Of a stretch of 49,473 nt of DNA, positions 44,403 through 49,473 are shown piece by piece. The notes under the pieces are model-generated. The model had not been told where the DNA came from. It was given only the letters and a program-made list of their open reading frames with translations, and searched no databases. Every line of letters begins with the position of its first letter. The stretch's first letter is position 1. The DNA is taken from positions 1-49,473 of the forward strand of contig JAFXYJ010000148.1 of assembly GCA_017541825.1 (NCBI GenBank), written 5' to 3'. Source of the DNA: Oscillospiraceae bacterium. GTDB lineage: Bacteria; Bacillota; Clostridia; Oscillospirales; Oscillospiraceae. The position numbers were made by a program, and so were the translations under genes.

Positions 44403-45311
44403 TCACAGATCGCGGTACAGCGCGACGAATTCCTCGAGCGTGAGATTGTTTTCTGTGATATACTCCGCGGCTTCCTTGCCTACATAGCGGAAATGGAACG
44501 GCTCATACATGACGCCGGTGATACTGCCCTTTCCGTTGGGGAAGCGCAGGATGAACCCGTACTCCGTACAATGGGCGTTGAGCCATTTGAAGGTCTCCGT
44601 GTTCTCGAGAGAGGCGTTCTTGATCGGACGATACGCGTCGGTGATGTCGCAGCAGAGCGCGAGCTGATGTTCGCTGCATCCGGCGGGCATGGTGATGTAG
44701 TAGCCGTTGGCGTCCTTGCCGTCCGTGACGCCGTTGTTCTGGCAGACACGCTGGAAATTCGCCACCTGTTCCGTGTAGCTGCGGTAACCGGAGGAGAGAT
44801 AGACCGGGACGCCCGCCGCCTTGCAGCCGAGAGCGAAGTCCAGCAGAGGCTGCGCGATCCGCGCGTCCACGGCGCAGCGGTAGCCGTTGTATGCGTACTG
44901 GATATCCGTTGCGGCCACGGTCATGTCCAGGTACGCGAGCTGCTCGGGCTCATACCGGTCGATGGAGTGGTCGCCGTTGACCAGCGTATACTCCCAGCTG
45001 TCGATATCAATCTCCGGCGGGGCGGGAAGGCCCAGCGCGGCGGCACGGCCGGCGGGGGAATCGGGATCCGGCGTCGGCTCTTCTGTGGGCGTGGGCTCCG
45101 GCGTCGTTTCCGGCGTGGGCTCCGGCGTGACCGCGATCTCCGGTACGGGCGTAGTATCCGGCGGTGCGGTGGGCTCCGGCGTGGCGAGGGCAGCCTCCAG
45201 CGCGGACTTGTCAGATACCCGTGTGGCGTCCCCGCGCATAAGGAACAGCACGCCGCAGCCGATCAGCAGAGCCGCGATCAGCACGATCCCCAATATCCTT
45301 GATACTCTCAT
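44403..45311 (-). CDS. VanY-type (M15B) D-alanyl-D-alanine carboxypeptidase
   Basis: A 302-residue cell-surface peptidase. The N-terminal hydrophobic segment (residues 6-25) contains LIGC at 16-19, which could be a lipobox, or it may be a simple anchor. A Pro/Thr/Glu-rich spacer (about 44-90) is followed by the zinc peptidase domain: SSGYRSYTEQ, SEHQLALCCDITD with His and Asp ligands, and EPFHFRYVG with the catalytic Glu and last His. The usual SEHQTG motif is altered to SEHQLA. It starts 3 nt after the sigma factor gene, so both form an operon. Confidence 0.9.
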   Translation of the reverse strand: MRVSRILGIVLIAALLIGCGVLFLMRGDATRVSDKSALEAALATPEPTAPPDTTPVPEIAVTPEPTPETTPEPTPTEEPTPDPDSPAGRAAALGLPAPPEIDIDSWEYTLVNGDHSIDRYEPEQLAYLDMTVAATDIQYAYNGYRCAVDARIAQPLLDFALGCKAAGVPVYLSSGYRSYTEQVANFQRVCQNNGVTDGKDANGYYITMPAGCSEHQLALCCDITDAYRPIKNASLENTETFKWLNAHCTEYGFILRFPNGKGSITGVMYEPFHFRYVGKEAAEYITENNLTLEEFVALYRDL

Positions 45312-45314
45312 GTT

Positions 45315-46004
45315 TCAGTCCTCTTCCATTGCTCGCTTGAGTTTTTCCAGCGCGCGTTTTTCCAGCCGGGATACATAGGACCGGGAGATGGAGCATTTCT
45401 CCGCGGTCTCACGCTGTGTCAGCGGCTGCGCGCCGCTCAATCCGTAACGCAGACGAATGATCTCCAGTTCCCGTGCGTCCAGGCAGCGATCCATATAGGA
45501 TTCGAGCCGATCACAGAGCTCCCGGGAGGAGATCTGCTCGGTCATGTCCTCCTCATCGGCCAGCACGTCCATCAGCATCAGCGAATAGCCTTCCGTATCG
45601 CTGTCGATGGATTCGGAGAGCGAGATGTCAGACATCGATTTTTTCGCGCCGCGGAAGTGCATCAGCACCTCGTTTTCAATGCACCGCGCCGCGTAGGTCG
45701 CCAGACGCACGCCCTTATCCGGCCGATAGGTGGAGACCCCCTTGATCAGGCCGATGGTGCCGATGGAAATGAGATCATCCTGCTCGTTCTCGGAGGTGTA
45801 GTACTTTTTGATGATGTGGGCGACCAGGCGCAGATTGTGCTCGATCAGCGTGTTGCGGGCCTCGTAATCGCCCTCCAGCCAGCGTTCCACGCAGGAACGC
45901 TCCTCCTGGGCAGACAGCGGACGGGGAAAGGAGCCCGAACGGCTGCCCAGCCGCAGCGTAAAAAGTGCGCTGTTGAACAGCAGCAGAAAGGAGCTTGCCA
46001 GCAC
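45315..46004 (-). CDS. sigK: Sporulation sigma factor, sigma-K-like (pro-sigma)
   Basis: A 229-residue sigma-70 family factor. The hydrophobic pro-sequence-like N terminus (LASSFLLLFNSALF) and the ARNTLIEHNLRLVAHIIKKY, DLISIGTIGLIKGVSTYRPDKG and LATYAARCIENEVLMHFR blocks of region 2 match SigK. Region 4 ends with ISRSYVSRLEKRALEKL. The gene is continuous, with no skin-type element. I chose the GTG at 46004, 9 nt from AGGAGG; the TTG at 46010 is only 3 nt away. SigK directs late mother-cell transcription; pro-peptide cleavage by SpoIVFB is known in Bacillus. Confidence 0.9.
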   Translation of the reverse strand: MLASSFLLLFNSALFTLRLGSRSGSFPRPLSAQEERSCVERWLEGDYEARNTLIEHNLRLVAHIIKKYYTSENEQDDLISIGTIGLIKGVSTYRPDKGVRLATYAARCIENEVLMHFRGAKKSMSDISLSESIDSDTEGYSLMLMDVLADEEDMTEQISSRELCDRLESYMDRCLDARELEIIRLRYGLSGAQPLTQRETAEKCSISRSYVSRLEKRALEKLKRAMEED

Positions 46005-46036
46005 AGACAATGACCTCCTGATTTAAGGGATGGTCT

Positions 46037-46066
46037 ATTGTATTCGTCGGCGGCAAGTCCCTATGT
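46037..46066 (-). promoter_or_regulatory. Possible sigma-E-type promoter of sigK
   Basis: On the minus strand GAATACAAT (46045-46037) resembles the CATACAAT -10 of sigma-E promoters; an ATAG-containing -35-like element lies about 15 bp upstream. Only the -10 is convincing. Confidence 0.35.
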
Positions 46067-46087
46067 TACGGATGCTTTACGGGGATA

Positions 46088-47023
46088 TCAGCGGCCTGCC
46101 TTCAAATTGAACCAGAACAGGATATCCTGGAAAACCTCGGCGCTGTTGATCTCGTTGAGCATTTCGTGGCGCCCGCCGTGATAGAGCTTAAGCGTCACGT
46201 CCGTCATACCGGCCTTTAAAAAGCTCTTGTAGGACCGGATCACGCCCTTGCCCCGTTCGCCGACGGGATCGCAGTCGCCCGAAAGGAACATGACGGGCAG
46301 GTCTTTCTTCATGCGCGAGATGTTTTTCGGATTGGCAATGAACGCGATTCCCGAGAGCATATCGTCGAGCAGCTCGGCGGAGGGCACAAACCCGCAGAGC
46401 GGATCCTCGTCATACATGTCCACGGCAGACTCGTCGCGGCTGAGCCAGTCATAACCGGTCCGGACACTGCCGAGTTTTTTGTTGTAGCTGCCGAAAGCCA
46501 TTTTATTGAGCCGATCGCTCTTGTACCGCGGGCCGTGGCGACGGACCTCCATATGGCTCACCATCCGGCCCACAGTGACGACAGCGCCCTTCAGCTGTCC
46601 GGTCCCGCTGAGCACGGCGCCGTCCAGCCCGGAGCGGAAACGGATCAGATACGTCCGGGCCAGGAAGGAACCCATGCTGTGCCCGAAGAGAAAATAAGGC
46701 TTTCCGGGGTATTTCTCCACTGTCATGTTGTGCAGGATCCGTATATCCTGCACGGCCGTATCCCAGCCGTTTTTCTCGGCGAAAAAGCCCATGGAGCTGT
46801 CGTCTGCGATGCTTTTGCCGTGGCCGAGCTGATCATGGGCGACCACGATGTAGCCGTTCTCCGCCAGGAACCGGGCGAATCTGTCGTATCGGGCGATATG
46901 TTCGGCAATCCCATGGACGATCTGTACGATGCCGACGGCCGCTCCGTCGGGTACATATTCACGGTAGTAGAGCTCCGATTTGCCGTCAGAAGATAAAAAT
47001 GTGGATTCTGACATGCGGGCCAT
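46088..47023 (-). CDS. Alpha/beta hydrolase, monoacylglycerol-lipase-like (serine aminopeptidase S33 fold)
   Basis: A 311-residue hydrolase. The lid-type N terminus, VHGIAEHIARYDRFARFL (oxyanion block), VAHDQLGHGKS, nucleophile elbow GHSMGSF (Ser at about residue 113), the acid in SGDCDPVG and the histidine in YHGGRHEML are those of monoglyceride lipase/lysophospholipase-like enzymes. The ATG at 47023 is 9 nt from AAGGA; TTG at 47029 is too close. It diverges from glycerol kinase, which suggests release and then use of glycerol, though the substrate is not proven. Confidence 0.9.
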   Translation of the reverse strand: MARMSESTFLSSDGKSELYYREYVPDGAAVGIVQIVHGIAEHIARYDRFARFLAENGYIVVAHDQLGHGKSIADDSSMGFFAEKNGWDTAVQDIRILHNMTVEKYPGKPYFLFGHSMGSFLARTYLIRFRSGLDGAVLSGTGQLKGAVVTVGRMVSHMEVRRHGPRYKSDRLNKMAFGSYNKKLGSVRTGYDWLSRDESAVDMYDEDPLCGFVPSAELLDDMLSGIAFIANPKNISRMKKDLPVMFLSGDCDPVGERGKGVIRSYKSFLKAGMTDVTLKLYHGGRHEMLNEINSAEVFQDILFWFNLKAGR

Positions 47024-47045
47024 AGCCAAACATCCTTTCCTATGG

Positions 47046-47083
47046 TATAATCCTTATTATATACGAAATCCGACCAAAATCAA
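47046..47083. promoter_or_regulatory. Overlapping divergent promoters of the hydrolase and glpK
   Basis: Minus strand: TTGATT (47083-47078), a 16-bp spacer and TATAAT (47061-47056). Plus strand: TGG-TATAAT (47043-47051), an extended -10 without a good -35. The two -10 elements are 10 bp apart and polymerases would compete. Confidence 0.7.
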
Positions 47084-47094
47084 GGAGGCAGCGT

Positions 47095-48615
47095 ATGAAA
47101 CAGCATGTTATTGCCCTTGACCAGGGGACTACGAGCTCCCGTACGATCATATTCGACCAATTCGGAAAGATCGCTTCCGTTTCTCAGCAGCCTTTCCCGC
47201 AGATCTTTCCCCAGCCGGGCTGGGTGGAGCACGACCCGATGACGATCCTGTATACCCAGCTGGGATCGCTGTCCGAGGCCTTCCGGTCCAGCGGTCTGAA
47301 ACGAGAGGAGATCGCCGCCATCGGCATCACCAATCAGCGCGAGACCACGATCGTCTGGGACAGGGAAACGGGCCGGCCCGTGTACAATGCCATCGTCTGG
47401 CAGTGCCGCCGCACGGCGCCCTTCTGTGAACAGCTCATCGCCGACGGCCTGGAGGACACCATAAAGGAAAAGACCGGTCTCCTGATAGACGCATATTTCT
47501 CCGGCACCAAGATCCGGTGGATCCTGGACAATGTGCCCGGCGTGCGCCAAAGAGCCGAGAGGGGAGAGCTGCTCTTCGGAACGGTGGACACCTGGCTGAT
47601 CTGGAACCTCACCGGCCGGCAGGCCCATGTGACCGACTACAGCAACGCTTCGCGGACGATGCTTTTCAATATCCACACGCTGCGCTGGGATGAGGAGCTC
47701 TGCGCCGCACTGGGCATCCCCATGTGCATGCTGCCCAAGCCGGTGCCCAATTCCGCGGAATACGGCCGCGTGACCGACAAGCTGCCCGGTCTGGAAGAAC
47801 TCTCGGGCGTACCGATCTGCGGCGCGGCGGGGGACCAGCAGGCCGCTCTGCTCGGCCAGGGCTGCATCCATCCGGGAGAAGCGAAAAATACCTACGGCAC
47901 CGGCTGCTTTACGATGATGAACACCGGCGAGGCTCTGCCCAGAAGTGAGAGCGGGCTCCTGTCCTGCGTCGCATGGAACATCGGCGGACGGACGAACTAC
48001 TGCCTGGAGGGCAGCGTATTCAACGCCGGCAGCACCGTGCAGTGGATGCGCGACGAGCTCCATCTGATCTCCAGCGCGGCCGAGACGCAGGCCTTGGCGG
48101 AATCGGTTCCGGACAACGGCGGCGTCTATCTTGTATCGGCCTTCACCGGCCTGGGAGCGCCGCACTGGGATATGTACGCCCGCGGCGCTATCCTCGGGCT
48201 GACGCGCGGCGTTTCCAGGGAGCACATCGTCCGCGCCGGACTGGAGGGGATCGCCTATCAGGTCAAGGATATGATCGACGCCATGGAAAAGGACGCCGGG
48301 GCACCCATGCAGATCCTGCGTGTGGACGGCGGCGCCTCCGTGAACCGTTTCCTGATGCAGTTCCAGGCGGACATCCTGCGCTGCCCCATCGACCGGCCGG
48401 CCATGGTGGAGACGACAGCCCTCGGCGCCGCTTTCCTGGCAGGTCTGTGCGCGGGGGTGTGGAAGGATATCTCCGATATCGTGTCCATCCGCGAGTCGGA
48501 GCATGTGTTCCATCCCAAAATGGAAGCGGAAAAAGCCCGGTATTACTGCGCGCAGTGGCGCAGGGCCGTGGAACGCGCCAAGGCGTGGGAAGAATGTAAC
48601 CAGACCGTTTCTTGA
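47095..48615 (+). CDS. glpK: Glycerol kinase
   Basis: A 506-residue FGGY kinase making glycerol-3-phosphate. LDQGTTSSRTIIFD opens the protein; GTVDTWLIWNLTG, GAAGDQQAALLGQ (catalytic Asp) and GTGCFTMMNTG are kinase blocks, and TSSRT, HDP and WQCRRT are glycerol-contact segments. A CAAGGAGGCAGCG site lies upstream of the ATG. No glycerol facilitator or G3P dehydrogenase gene is adjacent. Confidence 0.97.
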   Translation: MKQHVIALDQGTTSSRTIIFDQFGKIASVSQQPFPQIFPQPGWVEHDPMTILYTQLGSLSEAFRSSGLKREEIAAIGITNQRETTIVWDRETGRPVYNAIVWQCRRTAPFCEQLIADGLEDTIKEKTGLLIDAYFSGTKIRWILDNVPGVRQRAERGELLFGTVDTWLIWNLTGRQAHVTDYSNASRTMLFNIHTLRWDEELCAALGIPMCMLPKPVPNSAEYGRVTDKLPGLEELSGVPICGAAGDQQAALLGQGCIHPGEAKNTYGTGCFTMMNTGEALPRSESGLLSCVAWNIGGRTNYCLEGSVFNAGSTVQWMRDELHLISSAAETQALAESVPDNGGVYLVSAFTGLGAPHWDMYARGAILGLTRGVSREHIVRAGLEGIAYQVKDMIDAMEKDAGAPMQILRVDGGASVNRFLMQFQADILRCPIDRPAMVETTALGAAFLAGLCAGVWKDISDIVSIRESEHVFHPKMEAEKARYYCAQWRRAVERAKAWEECNQTVS

Positions 48616-48640
48616 ATAATTGACAAAGCTATTGTATAAT
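48612..48640 (+). promoter_or_regulatory. murC promoter
   Basis: TTGAAT (48612-48617), which overlaps the glpK stop codon, a 17-bp spacer and TATAAT (48635-48640). Confidence 0.75.
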
Positions 48641-48680
48641 ACATAGTTAGACATTCCGGAATAAGGTTAGGAGAGTTCCC

Positions 48681-49331
48681 ATGGCTTCCTTTACAGACTA
48701 TTACTGGGCCGGACGCAAGGGCCATCTGATCGGGATCGGCGGCGTATCCATGTCACCGCTGGCGGAGGTGCTTGCCGAGGCCGGACTCGTCATCACCGGG
48801 TCGGACTCCAATCCGGGGAAGAATATTGATCATCTGCGGGAGCGCGGCATCCCCGTCGCCATCGGACAGCGGCCGGAAAACATTCCCGAAGACGCGGAAT
48901 TCGTCGTCCGGACCGCCGCCGCCCGCGACAACAATCCCGAGGTCATCGAGGCGCATCGACGGGGCCTTCCCGTGTTTGAGCGCACCGAGGCCTGGGGCGC
49001 CATCATGAAGGACTACCGCAATTCGCTCTGCATCTCCGGTACCCACGGCAAAACGACGACCACCTCCATGTGCACCCATATCCTGATGGCTGCCCGCCGC
49101 GATCCCACCGTGATGATCGGCGGCACGCTCCCCATGCTCCATGCCAATCACCGTGTGGGCACCGGGGATACCATCGTTATGGAGGCCTGTGAGTACTACA
49201 ATTCCTTCCATTCGTTCTCGCCCACGGTGGCCGTGATCCTGAACATCGAGGCGGATCATCTGGACTTTTTCAAGGATCTGGAGGATGTGAAGGCTTCGTT
49301 CCGCAAGTTCGCCTCTCTGGTGCCGCCCACC
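48681..49331 (+). CDS. murC: UDP-N-acetylmuramate-L-alanine ligase, 5' part only
   Basis: The first 217 codons of MurC, the first Mur ligase of peptidoglycan peptide synthesis. The Rossmann N-terminal domain ([25 protein letters not shown]) and the ATP P-loop [12 protein letters not shown] (about residue 115) and [29 protein letters not shown] block are clear. Homology stops at KFASLVPP, about 49,330; the remaining ~140 bases match reversed nusA, not MurC, and the frame stays open to the window end by chance. GGAG lies 7 nt upstream of the ATG. Confidence 0.9.
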
Positions 49332-49473
49332 GGATCGATCATCGGATCGTTGGAGTGGACGGCCATCTTGGTGCGGACGCCGGGCTCGCGGGCGATGGCC
49401 TTGATGACCACCTGTCCGGTGACGATCTCCGGCACCTCCATCTCGAAGAGGCGCTTGACCAGGTTCTGGTGGC
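49323..49473 (-). CDS. nusA: nusA fragment (reversed, partial)
   Basis: On the minus strand the sequence from the window end reads [44 protein letters not shown], which is the S1-KH1 junction of transcription factor NusA. About 49 codons are present, with neither end. The join with murC lies at a shared GCCGCCCACCGG-like stretch (49322-49334). It is most likely a contig-end chimera rather than a gene at this place. Confidence 0.85.

Noticed and set aside
48620..48640. TTGACA at 48620-48625 as the murC -35
   Set aside because: It is only 9 bp from the TATAAT; the TTGAAT at 48612 has the correct 17-bp spacing.

Overview
The window is a 49.5 kb piece of a GC-rich, spore-forming member of the Clostridia, most likely an Oscillospiraceae-type gut bacterium. 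The lineage is inferred from the gene set: ytfJ and a pro-sigma-K-like factor (sporulation), an ispH-rpsA fusion, a DUF4364 regulator, split transketolase subunits, and the order rplS-lepB-ylqF-rnhB-yraN and clpP-clpX-lon-ysxC. No rRNA, tRNA, CRISPR array, insertion sequence or prophage was seen. Almost every base lies in compact operons with readable vegetative promoters (many with an extended TG-N -10) and palindromic terminators.

Layout. 0.1-5.7 kb: an ABC exporter (minus) diverges from a TetM/EF-G-like GTPase fused to a C-terminal NYN (YacP/Rae1-like) nuclease domain; then a hypothetical protein. 5.8-9.7 kb: DUF4364 regulator, L19, signal peptidase I, GTPase YlqF, RNase HII, YraN, and an unlisted 59-residue DUF1540 gene on the minus strand. 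9.8-16.9 kb: metallophosphoesterase and a proteostasis block (trigger factor, ClpP, ClpX, Lon, YsxC). 16.9-22 kb: M50 protease, ScpA/ScpB, DUF2953, YtfJ, a D-Ala-D-Ala carboxypeptidase and a pseudouridine synthase. 22-27.6 kb: RpiR regulator, HI0933-type flavoprotein, Cmk, PlsC, and an IspH-S1 fusion interrupted by an in-frame TAG. 28-29.1 kb: aldo/keto reductase with a ferredoxin tail.

29.1-33 kb (minus): a copper operon csoR-copA-copZ plus a C26 amidotransferase-like hydrolase, with two matching 17-bp CsoR-type operators, one filling the promoter spacer. 33.1-35.3 kb (plus): an Rrf2 regulator and a nifS-iscU iron-sulfur operon that share a 7-13-7 operator. 35.4-39.8 kb: a cobamide salvage/remodelling operon (CbiR-like, CobT, CobU, CobS, a small CobU-like protein, CobC, a Cys-rich protein). 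40-44.3 kb: CarD-family regulator, split transketolase, an orphan peptide-binding lipoprotein. 44.4-47 kb (minus): VanY-type carboxypeptidase, sigma-K-like factor, monoglyceride-lipase-like hydrolase. 47.1-49.5 kb: glycerol kinase and the 5' part of murC, which runs at about 49,325 into a reversed nusA fragment, probably a contig-end chimera.

The most interesting items are the GTPase-NYN fusion (a candidate ribosome-targeted mRNA cleavage factor), the amber codon inside ispH-rpsA, the two clean operator families (Rrf2 and CsoR), the CbiR-type cobamide operon, a likely leaderless M50 protease gene, and promoters nested in terminators.
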